This document shows, one piece after another, positions 1 to 8,500 of a stretch of 64,000 bases of DNA. The stretch comes from Acidobacteriota bacterium (GTDB lineage Bacteria; Acidobacteriota; Thermoanaerobaculia; Multivoradales; J023). The position numbers were made by a program, and so were the translations under genes. A model generated the notes under the pieces. The model was not told where the DNA came from. It did not search any database and saw only the letters and a program-made list of their open reading frames with translations. Numbering within the stretch: position 1 is the stretch's first letter; each line of letters begins with the position of its first letter. The stretch covers positions 1 through 64,000 of the forward strand of contig JAJCXO010000040.1 of the NCBI GenBank assembly GCA_029263395.1. Direction: 5' to 3'.

Positions 1-1262
1 TCGGAAACTTGGAACAAATCGACCAGAAAACGGGTGACTTGGCGTGCGGTCTCAGCCTCGCGATTAGCACGGCGGGCTTCAACTGTCCGGAGCACCAGGC
101 CGACCAACAGCGACAGCAGAAGGAGTGCCGCTGCAGCCACGAACCCACGATGCCGGCGGAGTCGCTTGCGTAACCGGTAGAAACCTCCATGCGGCCCCCC
201 CACCACCGGCTCGTCGCGCAAATAGCGCCCCACCTCCGCCGACAGTTCGGCGACGGACGGATAACGCTCGTCGCGTTCTTTGGCCACCGCCTTGCCCACG
301 ATCCAGTCGAGGTCGCCCTCGAGTCGACGCAAGACGACGGCTGGCTCAAGTTGACGGGCGGGTGCCAGTCGACGCTGAGTCTCGGCGTCTAGCATCAACC
401 AGCTCTGACTCGGGAGGCGCGCTTCGTCTTCCGTGATCCGGCGCAACACCTCAACAATAGAAACCTCGTCGAGATCAAAGGGTCGGACGCCAACCAGCAA
501 CTCGTAGAGAAGAATGCCCAGAGCGTAGACGTCGCCTCGGGTATCCATGCTCTCGCCACTGACCAAAGCCTCAGGACTGAGATACCCCAGGGTGCCAACC
601 ACCCCGGCACCGGTGACGAGGGTTTCCCGGGTCAAGGGTTGATCGATCGCCTTGGCGACCCCAAAGTCGATGATCTTCGGCGCCGCTCGACCATCAACCT
701 CGGTGACCAACACATTTGAAGGTTTGAGGTCGCGGTGAAGAATCCCCTTTTGGTGGGCATGTTGCACGCCCTCACACACCGCCTGGAAGAGCTCGAGTCG
801 GTCCGACAGTCGCAGGCATTCCCGATCACAGTATTCGGTGATCGACACACCCGGCACATACTCCATTGCGAAGTAGGGATGACCGTCTGGACCGGCACCC
901 GCCTCGAACAGCTGCGCGACGGTGGGGTGAGACAACAGCGCCATGGCCTGCTGCTCAGCGCCGAAGCGGATGAGCGACCGGTCATTGACGATGGCCGACT
1001 TCAACACCTTGAGGGCAACCTGCCGACGGACCGGCGCCAGCTGTTGCGCCAGGTAAACCGTCCCCATACCTCCTTCGCCCAGGCGATCGATGATCCGGTA
1101 GGTACCGATCTGCTCGGGCTCCTGTTGCTCCTGTGTCACCAGGACCGGAGCCGCCGACAAAACACCACCACCGGTGGCAAGAGAGAAACTCTCCCCGCTA
1201 TGCCATGGCATCTCCCCCGCAATCAATTGCGGCACTCGATGCTGGTCGCGAAGGTCTGTCAC
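1..1262 (-). CDS. Serine/threonine protein kinase, PknB type (C-terminus cut by window edge)
   Basis: Membrane-anchored signalling kinase. In the reverse frame the glycine-rich loop reads LGEGGMGTVYLA, the catalytic loop HRDLKPSNVL is at about residues 176-185, DFG at 199-201, and an activation segment with GTLGYLSPE follows. After the kinase domain there is an Arg-rich stretch and one membrane span at about residues 372-392 (FVAAAALLLLSLLVGLVL), so the missing C-terminus is predicted to be extracytoplasmic; in relatives it is often TPR or WD40. I chose the GTG at 1262 because AGGAAA lies about 10 bases upstream; an in-frame ATG at 1211 is an alternative with a cramped RBS. The frame is open to base 1. 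Targets unknown. Confidence 0.9.
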   Translation of the reverse strand, partial: MTDLRDQHRVPQLIAGEMPWHSGESFSLATGGGVLSAAPVLVTQEQQEPEQIGTYRIIDRLGEGGMGTVYLAQQLAPVRRQVALKVLKSAIVNDRSLIRFGAEQQAMALLSHPTVAQLFEAGAGPDGHPYFAMEYVPGVSITEYCDRECLRLSDRLELFQAVCEGVQHAHQKGILHRDLKPSNVLVTEVDGRAAPKIIDFGVAKAIDQPLTRETLVTGAGVVGTLGYLSPEALVSGESMDTRGDVYALGILLYELLVGVRPFDLDEVSIVEVLRRITEDEARLPSQSWLMLDAETQRRLAPARQLEPAVVLRRLEGDLDWIVGKAVAKERDERYPSVAELSAEVGRYLRDEPVVGGPHGGFYRLRKRLRRHRGFVAAAALLLLSLLVGLVLRTVEARRANREAETARQVTRFLVDLFQVS

Positions 1263-1395
1263 GTCGGGTTGTTTCCTGGTGATTCGTGGCCATCTTAGCA
1301 GTCGGTCACTTTCCTTGAAGGGGTTTCCGCACCGTTGTCGTGAATCTGGTAGACCCAGCAAAGATCGTCGTTTAAACCGTTCGGAGGAAGTGCTC

Positions 1396-2821
1396 ATGGA
1401 CCCGCAATCATCGCCAACTCGTTCATCACTCAGCCGCCATCACCACTGTTCGCTCTCGATAGTCCTGGCTGCCCAACTCTTCGCGATGGCCGCGGCGGAG
1501 GCACAACCTGGACTGATTGATCAGAACTTCGGTGACGGCGGCGCGGCCGTGGAATTCTTTGACCTCGGAGGCCAATTCACAGACATAGCGAACGGCATGA
1601 CACTACAGCCCGATGGCAAGGCAGTCCTCGTGGGCTCTGCCGATATCGGCGGCATAGAGGCGGATTTCGGCGTCATGCGTTTCACCGCCAACGGCTTTTT
1701 GGATTTGTCCTTTGGATTCGGTGGCAAAACGACCGTTGCGTTTGATCTCGCAATGGTCAATTCCGCCACCGCCAACGATGCTGCCATCGACGCCAATGGC
1801 AGGATTGTCGTCGCTGGATGGGCTAGCAACGTGACTTCAGCAGATTTTGCGATCGCCCGATTGGACCCTTTCGGCGTCCTCGATACGACTTTTGATGGTG
1901 ACGGCCGCGCCATCGTCGCGTTCGATCTCGGCCTCGACGACACTGATTTCGCGACCTCCGTAGCCGTCCAACCCGACGGCAAGATTGTCGTCGCAGGCAG
2001 CGCGACGACAGGTCCCAACACCGAGATGGCGGTCACGCGGCTCAATGTCGACGGTTCTCTCGACACCACCTTCAGCGATGATGGCCGAACGACCGTCTCT
2101 TTTGGCGCTATAGATTCTGTCTGCTTAGGCATCTTGATTCAGCCCAACGGTTCGATTGTCCTCGCCGGATGGGCTGAGCCCTTGTCATCTCTGCGGGATT
2201 TTGCAGTCGCCAGACTGCTACCCAACGGCTTGCCCGACGCCACATTCAACGGCAGCGGCCAGAACACTTTCGGCTTCGGTGTCGGATTATCCGACGACTT
2301 TGGGCAAAACGTAGCACTCGACGATGACGGACGGATTGTCGTGGTCGGAGTGGTGGTGAATGCTAGCTCAGTAACCTTCGGGATCGCACGTTTGCTGCCC
2401 ACGGGCGATCTAGACACCTTTTTCGGTAGCAGCGGTCGTAGCGACGGTCGACATCAGCCCGGGCTACGACGCCCCGTCCGATGTTGCACTTCAGCCGGAC
2501 GGCTCGATCCTGGTCGCCGGCTCAACAACCAGCGAAACAGGCGATACCAACTACGCGGTCACGCGCTTGCGCGAGGACGGCACACTCGATGTGGGGTTCG
2601 GCTACTCCGGCTCCACCATCATCGCATTCGACCTCGGTCAGGACAACCATGACTTCGCCACAGCCCTGGCACTCCGCCCCGGCAGCGGGAAAATCCTGGT
2701 CGGCGGGCATGTCCAGCGTAACTCGGCAGGCGACACCGATTTTGCACTCCTGCAACTCAATGGCGATCTGATTTTTACCGACGGTTTCGAGAGCGGTGAT
2801 ACCCAGGCTTGGTCGATGTGA
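1396..2821 (+). CDS. Secreted delta-60 repeat protein with apparent frameshift near 2437
   Basis: Signal peptide (hydrophobic stretch ending near AAAEA), then repeated units of the delta-60 type: 'VQPDGKIVVAGS...FAVARL..G..DTTFDGDGR'. Start ATG 1396 has GGAGGAAG at 1382-1389. The frame that opens at 1396 carries good repeats up to about 2437 (DTFFGSSGR) and then turns into low-quality sequence. The same repeat pattern resumes one base later (VATVDISPG..., LQPDGSILVAGS) and runs to the stop at 2819-2821. So either one extra base or two missing bases lie around 2434-2440. It could be a sequencing error or a real pseudogene. The C-terminus, LIFTDGFESGDTQAWS, is a conserved-looking tail. Function unknown; probably a surface beta-propeller. 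Confidence 0.75.
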
Positions 2822-2987
2822 CATCGATCCGCCAACAAGATCCACCCCGATCAAGCTTTCTTGAGGTGGTTTTCGTCTGGATGGCGTGAACTTCGGTAGA
2901 CGCAGCAGCGATCGCTCATGCAAGGTCATCATGATGGGTGCCACCCTAAAACACCAACGCGAGGTCAACCTCGCCAGGAGCCTCGAT

Positions 2988-4193
2988 ATGCAACGCAACA
3001 TGCTCACAACTTCAGCGCTCTTGTTCTTACTCTGCACTTCCGCTCTGGGACAGCCGTTCATGGGCGAAGGGTGTTATGTCGGACGCGGGTACGCAGCCAC
3101 TCTGCTGTTCCCGTATTTCGAAGTTGATCTCGACGATCCCCTAGGTGTCGGAACGTTGCTTTCGATCACCAACGGACGCGGTGGCAATGTGGTCAGCCGA
3201 GTGGTGGTCTGGACCGATTGGGGCATTCCCAGTCTCGCCTTCGACATTTTCCTGCCGGCGTTCGCGGTCGAAACAATCAATGTCGGCGACCTCTTCGCCG
3301 GCACCCTCCCCTCAACCGGTGCCGGGGTCGACTTGAGCAGTTTCCCAGGGTGTGTTGCCAATCCTCCAGCCCACAACAACCCGATACTAAACGCCAATCA
3401 TCGACTACAACTGAGGGCGGACCATCTTGGAATCCAAGGCCCCTCGATAACAACGTGTGCTGGAGCGAACCATGGCGACCTGATCGCCCGCGGTTACATC
3501 ACCGTCGACGTAGTGAGGCAGTGTAGCGGTGTTGAAGCGGGCCAGCCGGCGGCGTCTCCAGCATCTGCAGCCATCTACTTTACAGAAGGGGGCGGCGCAC
3601 CAGGAGCCGAGACGCTCAACACTCTGGCAGGTGACGTCATCTATGTTGATGCCAACGCCAATTCGGCCCAAGGCAGTGAAGCCATACCGATTTGGTCCAA
3701 TCCAGCACGGTTTGTTGGCACCGATCGATTTACTTTTTATGGAAGGTTCAGCGGCTGGGACGGCCGCGACGAACGGGTGCCGCTGCCAACTGCCTGGGAC
3801 CAGCGGTTCCTGAACGGCGGTCCATTCGCTGGCGGCGCTGATTTGATCGTCTGGCGGGATCCAGGACAGGTGACGAACCGTGTCGCTTGCGGCTCCGCAC
3901 CCTCACCGTTTCCACTCAAGGACAAAACGTGGGTCTGCGACTATGCCGGCGACTGTCCGCTGTTGCCCGGCGATACTCACTTTCCACTGGCGACCCAGAG
4001 AGTCAGCATCAGCTCACTAGGTCTCGCCCTGGATTTCGGCTACCTGTCGACTACTCTTGCTCCTTCCGACATCGGAGCGACCGGCGCCCATCAGGCGTGG
4101 ATTCAACCCTCGCTGAAAGCCGGCAGTCTGTTCAGCGCTAGTTTCAATGGCACCCCGACGGAGTTTCTCTGCGACAGCGATCCGACACCTTAG
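2988..4193 (+). CDS. Secreted hypothetical protein
   Basis: Not a family I can name. ATG 2988 is preceded by AGGAG at correct spacing. A typical signal peptide follows (NMLTTSALLFLLCTSALG/QP). The mature protein of about 380 residues starts with a Cys-containing GEGCYVGRGYAATLLFPYFEVD segment and has several further Cys residues (PGCVANPP, TTCAGAN, VRQCSG, ACGSAP, WVCDYAGDCP, FLCDSD), consistent with disulphides and an extracytoplasmic location. It lies 166 bp after the delta-60 protein on the same strand. No catalytic motif seen. Confidence 0.7.
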   Translation: MQRNMLTTSALLFLLCTSALGQPFMGEGCYVGRGYAATLLFPYFEVDLDDPLGVGTLLSITNGRGGNVVSRVVVWTDWGIPSLAFDIFLPAFAVETINVGDLFAGTLPSTGAGVDLSSFPGCVANPPAHNNPILNANHRLQLRADHLGIQGPSITTCAGANHGDLIARGYITVDVVRQCSGVEAGQPAASPASAAIYFTEGGGAPGAETLNTLAGDVIYVDANANSAQGSEAIPIWSNPARFVGTDRFTFYGRFSGWDGRDERVPLPTAWDQRFLNGGPFAGGADLIVWRDPGQVTNRVACGSAPSPFPLKDKTWVCDYAGDCPLLPGDTHFPLATQRVSISSLGLALDFGYLSTTLAPSDIGATGAHQAWIQPSLKAGSLFSASFNGTPTEFLCDSDPTP

Positions 4194-4242
4194 CGGCGTA
4201 GCGTCCATGAGGCCTTCCAGATGATTGAGGCCCCGGACCCTG

Positions 4243-4264
4243 CCTCAGAAGAGGGGTTCTGAGG
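4243..4264 (+). terminator. Hairpin downstream of the secreted protein, no U-tract
   Basis: Perfect 8-bp inverted repeat CCTCAGAA-gagggg-TTCTGAGG, 49 bases after the stop at 4193. No T-run follows, so it is at best a weak or factor-assisted terminator or an mRNA 3' stabiliser. Confidence 0.35.
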
Positions 4265-4330
4265 CTACGAATGTTCTGCCCTTGCGGTGCGTAGTGTGAT
4301 CGATAGTTCTCTTCTGACGAGGTGCAGACG

Positions 4331-4618
4331 ATGAAAATCGATCTTTTTGATGCCATTGTTGGTCTCTTCATCCTCCTGTTCTTGATCTTCGCCGCGGTCG
4401 AAACGGGAACTTGGGTCGCCCGCAAGGTCCGCTCTCATCTCTTGATGCAACGCCAACGTCGAGACGGCATCGAGCCAGAAGTTTTACCCGAGTTCAACGC
4501 TGGCTTCAGTCTCGATAAACCAGCCTCAGCAGCACGGCGACACGTAGCACGGGAGGACGAAGTTGGCCTGCGGACACAAATCGGCTGGGATCAGCGGCGG
4601 CCACCGCCGAATCCGTAG
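4331..4618 (+). CDS. Small single-span membrane protein, unknown
   Basis: 95-residue frame from ATG 4331, with GAGG eight bases upstream. N-terminus MKIDLFDAIVGLFILLFLIF is a convincing membrane segment, followed by a basic stretch (ARKVRSHLLMQRQRR) and a hydrophilic tail rich in Arg and Pro. Positive-inside would place the tail in the cytoplasm. No recognised domain; the RBS and membrane segment are the only support, so this may not be a real gene. Confidence 0.45.
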   Translation: MKIDLFDAIVGLFILLFLIFAAVETGTWVARKVRSHLLMQRQRRDGIEPEVLPEFNAGFSLDKPASAARRHVAREDEVGLRTQIGWDQRRPPPNP

Positions 4619-4662
4619 CAAGTAATACGTAGTCTGCCACCCTTTAAGAGCGAAAGCGGTAT

Positions 4663-5007
4663 TCAAGCAATGCGGTTTGCTTGCAGCGGATAGGTTCCAA
4701 CCGTGCGATATTGCGGCCCGTTCGGCAACAGCGTGCTGGCGACTAGGCTGCCGGCGACGGCTTCGAAAGCCTCTTCCCAATCTCCGAAAAGAGAAGTCAG
4801 TTGACTCACCGCACTGGATGGCCAAGGCTGCTTGCAACGAGCCAAGGTGACATGCGGGTGAAATCGCAGCGCATCGCGTCCTCCGCCGACACTGCGCTCA
4901 GCCGCTTGGGTGACCTGACGTTGCAAGTTGTAGAGATCACCCGACGATTCGAGGCCGATCCACACCTGCGATCGAAAGAGACTTAAACTCCCCAGGCTAT
5001 GCAACAT
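4663..5007 (-). pseudogene. thpR: Truncated RNA 2',3'-cyclic phosphodiesterase (ThpR/LigT, 2H family)
   Basis: The C-terminal half of a 2H phosphoesterase is clear: VWIGLESSGDLYNLQRQV followed by the second catalytic HxT motif in FHPHVTLARCK. Family members are about 180-190 residues and need two HxT/S motifs. Here only about 114 residues exist and the first motif is absent. Upstream of 5007 the DNA becomes AT-rich with no continuation, so the N-terminal half has been lost. It sits right at the left edge of the biosynthetic block, compatible with disruption when that block arrived. A stand-alone functional product is unlikely. Confidence 0.65.
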
Positions 5008-5523
5008 AAAACCACAGATCTTACAGAGCCTTCAAGGCTCTAAGGCGTTAAAGAGTGAGCTTCTATGAACAGGCTAGAAACCTCTAAATATAGAACTATC
5101 CCTGACAACAGAAGTCCAAGGCAGATAACAAAGAATAATGCACGCCGCATGTTGATCTCGAAACCACCACTGTAAAGATCCGAAGAACCTGCTTATCGAC
5201 AATTAACAATATTTAGGCTTGACCCGGTACGTATAAATAGTACAATTTGACTGCCGACGTCAGAAGCGCCTGACACGTTCCCAGGCGTTCTGATTGCTCT
5301 GAGATTCAGCGCTCGCACTTCTTGGTTTCAGCGCCATTGCCGTGCTCGACGTCGCTGACGACGTCCTCTCTTCCACTTCCAGGCTAGCTGCCAGCGGTTG
5401 ATCCAATCGGTCCGCTGACGGGATTCTTGCGGCCAGTCGTTGCCACCCCGCCAGGTGTCCGCGATCCGCCGATAGGTAGTTGTGTGTCCTCAGAACCTCC
5501 AGACGAGCGAGAGAACCGTGAGT
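5008..5523 (+). other. Intergenic region and long leader before the NRPS block
   Basis: About 515 bases without a supportable gene. The first 240 are conspicuously AT-rich against the surrounding DNA. It holds a perfect 17-base palindrome AGAGCCTTcAAGGCTCT (5025-5041), the promoter at 5219-5246, and about 270 bases of leader before the first NRPS start. I see no riboswitch or T-box hallmarks in the leader. Confidence 0.5.
5219..5246 (+). promoter_or_regulatory. Sigma-70-like promoter for the biosynthetic block
   Basis: TTGACC (5219-5224), 16-base spacer, TACAAT (5241-5246); each hexamer differs from consensus at one position. It lies in an AT-rich stretch and points at the NRPS. Predicted transcription start is near 5253, giving a leader of about 270 bases. 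Confidence 0.55.
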
Positions 5524-8500
5524 ATGAAAACCACAAAGGCTTCGCACCAGCCAACCTTGGCTCAGGATCTCTTTGCCCAACAAGCTACCCACCTACCGGA
5601 CGCGATCGCCGCAACATTCGAAGGCTCGACACTCACCTATCGGGATCTCGATCGACAAAGCAACCAGCTAGCGAATTACCTGCGGTCCCTGGGGTGTGGT
5701 CCAGAGCGCATGGTTGGAGTCTTTCTGGATCGGTCACTAGAGATGGTGGTCACCCTATTGGCGATCTTCAAGGCCGGTGGTGGCTACCTACCGCTAGACA
5801 CCCGGTACCCGCGTGACCGTCTCGGGTTGATGCTCGAAGACTGTGCAGGCGATTCCCAGTTGAAGGTGGGGGGCCCTCCCCTCCTCGTCACTTCGCAGCG
5901 CCTCGCCGACAAACTACCCGACAACCCATGTTGCACCGTGTTGCTCGACAGGGACCAAGCTGAGATCGCGTCCAGCAGTGCCGATCCTTTCGACCGTGAC
6001 GCCCCCTACCTAGACCGCGTGACGCCTGGGCACCGCGCCTACGTCATCTTCACTTCTGGCTCGACCGGAAGACCCAAGGGTGTTGTGGTTGAACATCGCG
6101 GTCTAGCCAATCTGATCGCGGCTCAGCAGCAAGTCTTCGACTTAGGGCCCAACTGCCGTGTGTTGCAATTTTCGCCCTATAGCTTCGATGCTTCGTTGTT
6201 CGAGATGGTGATGGCGTTGATGAACGGCGGTACGTTGGTCTTGGCGCCTCAAAGCCGGTTGTTACCCGGACCAGGACTGATCGAGTTGTTGCGCGACGAA
6301 GAAGTCACACATCTGACCATCCCGCCGTCGGCTCTGGCCAAACTGCCCCATGAACCACTGCCCAGCTTGCGGCAACTGATTGTCGCTGGCGAGGCCTGTG
6401 CACCGAGCGTCGTCCAGCGTTGGGGACGCGGACGGCAGTTTTTCAACGCCTACGGACCAACTGAGAGCACCGTGTGGTCAACCGTGGCCGAGTGTAGTGG
6501 CGCAGCCCAAGCACCACCGATCGGACGTCCGATCCACGGTCTGAGCACACACCTACTGACCCCGAACTTCCAGACGGCCGAGGATGGTGAGCTGTGCTTG
6601 GCTGGGGTTGGCCTCGCCCGTGGCTATCAACAACGACCGGCATTAACCGCAAGATCTTTCGTGCCGAATCCGGCGGCCGAGCTTGCTGGCGACCGTCTGT
6701 ACCGCACTGGCGATCGGGCTCGGAAACGATCGACCGGAGAGCTCGATTACCTCGGGCGCATCGACCGCCAAATCAAGCTGCGGGGACAACGTATCGAGTT
6801 GGGGGAGATCGAAAGCCGCCTGGTCAACCATCCCGAAATTGCCGAAAGCGTCGTATTGCTGCAAGGCCAGGACGATCCCGACAAGGCCATGCTTGTAGCC
6901 TACATTGTCCCTCAGCATTGCAGCGTCCCTCAGCATTTCAGCGTCCCTCAGGACCAGGAGCAGATACCGGCCCCCAACGAACTGCGGCGCTGGCTCCGGG
7001 AGGCGCTGCCCGAGATCATGGTCCCCGCCGCCTTCGTGTCGCTGGAAGCCTTCCCGCTCACTGGCAACGGCAAGATCAATCGGTCCGCGTTGCCCGTGGC
7101 AGAGATCTCGCGGGCAACAATGGGTTCGGCTTTCGAGCCACCCCGCGGCGCCACCGAACAGCAGGTGGCGGACGTCTTCAGCCAGCTGCTCGGCGTTGAG
7201 CCGGTAGGACGCTCGGACAACTTCTTCGAGCTCGGCGGTCATTCGCTCTTGGTGACCCGGCTGGTCACCGAGTTGCGCGAGCGTTTCCGAGTGGATCTGC
7301 CCCTCGCGGAGACGTTTACCCGCCTCACTACCAGGCAGCTCGCCGAGATGATCGACAGCGGCGAAACCCTGTCAGAGACGGAAGACGGGCCTAGCGCTGG
7401 TCCTCGGCCAGCCAGTATCCCGCTGTCGTTTGCCCAGGAGCGAGTGTGGTTCGTGCAAACCCTGCATCCGGACGCTGTCGCTTACCACGCCGCCGCCGTG
7501 CTCACCTTCGAAGGCCACTTGGACGTGACGGCGCTCGAGCGCAGCCTGAGCGAGATGGTGGTTCGACACGAAGTACTACGCACCACATTTCCAGCGGTCG
7601 ATGGCGAGCCAGTGCAGAGAATTCACAGCCCTTGGCCGGTCTCCCTCGACCTGCTCGATCTGACCCATCTCGACACTGCAATGCAGGAAGAGGAAATCCA
7701 CCGCCGATTTACCGCCACGATGCGTCAACCGTTCGATATGGCAGCGTTACCGTTGATCCGCTGGCTGTTGGTGCGCCAATCAGAGCAACGCTTTCAATTG
7801 TTCCAGGTGGAGCATCATCTGATCCACGACGGTTGGTCATTCAACGTCTTGTTGGGCGAATTGGTGGCCCTCTACCGGGCTTTCGCCGAAAACCAGCCGG
7901 CGGCGCTGCCGGCACTGCCCTTGCAGTTTGCGGACTTCGCCTGCTGGCAACGACGATGGACGGAAAGCGAGGCGGCGGCGCGTCAACTCACCTATTGGCG
8001 GCAGACGCTCGGCGGCGCCCCCGTTCTCGAGTTACCTCTCGACAAACCTCGCCCACCAGCGCAGAGCTTCGCTGGCGAGGTCCTGAAACTACAGCTCGAC
8101 GCCGAGCAGGCGGATCGGTCACGGGCGCTGGCACAACACCACGACGCCACGATTTATCAAGTACTGCTTTCGACCTTCCTGGTCCTGCTGCACCGGCTGA
8201 CCGGCCAACACGATCTTTCGGTCGGCTCCGGAATTGCCAACCGTCGGTGGCGACAGACCGAAACCCTCGCCGGCATGATCATCAACAATCTGGTGCTACG
8301 CAACCATCTCGCTGGCGACCCGAGCTTCCGTCAGCTGCTGGCGCAGGTCCGTCAGTCGACGTTGTCGGCGTATGCCCACCAGGACGTCCCGTTCGATCGG
8401 GTCGTCGACGCCGTCGATCCAGTACGCGACGCCAGCCGCAACCCCCTGTTCCAAGCAGCGTTCAGCTTCCACGACTCGCCGATCGCCGACCTCGCGTTGC

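Noticed and set aside
5260-5592. Minus-strand gene in the NRPS leader
   Set aside because: No RBS or recognisable domain; it overlaps the promoter leader and the NRPS start antisense.
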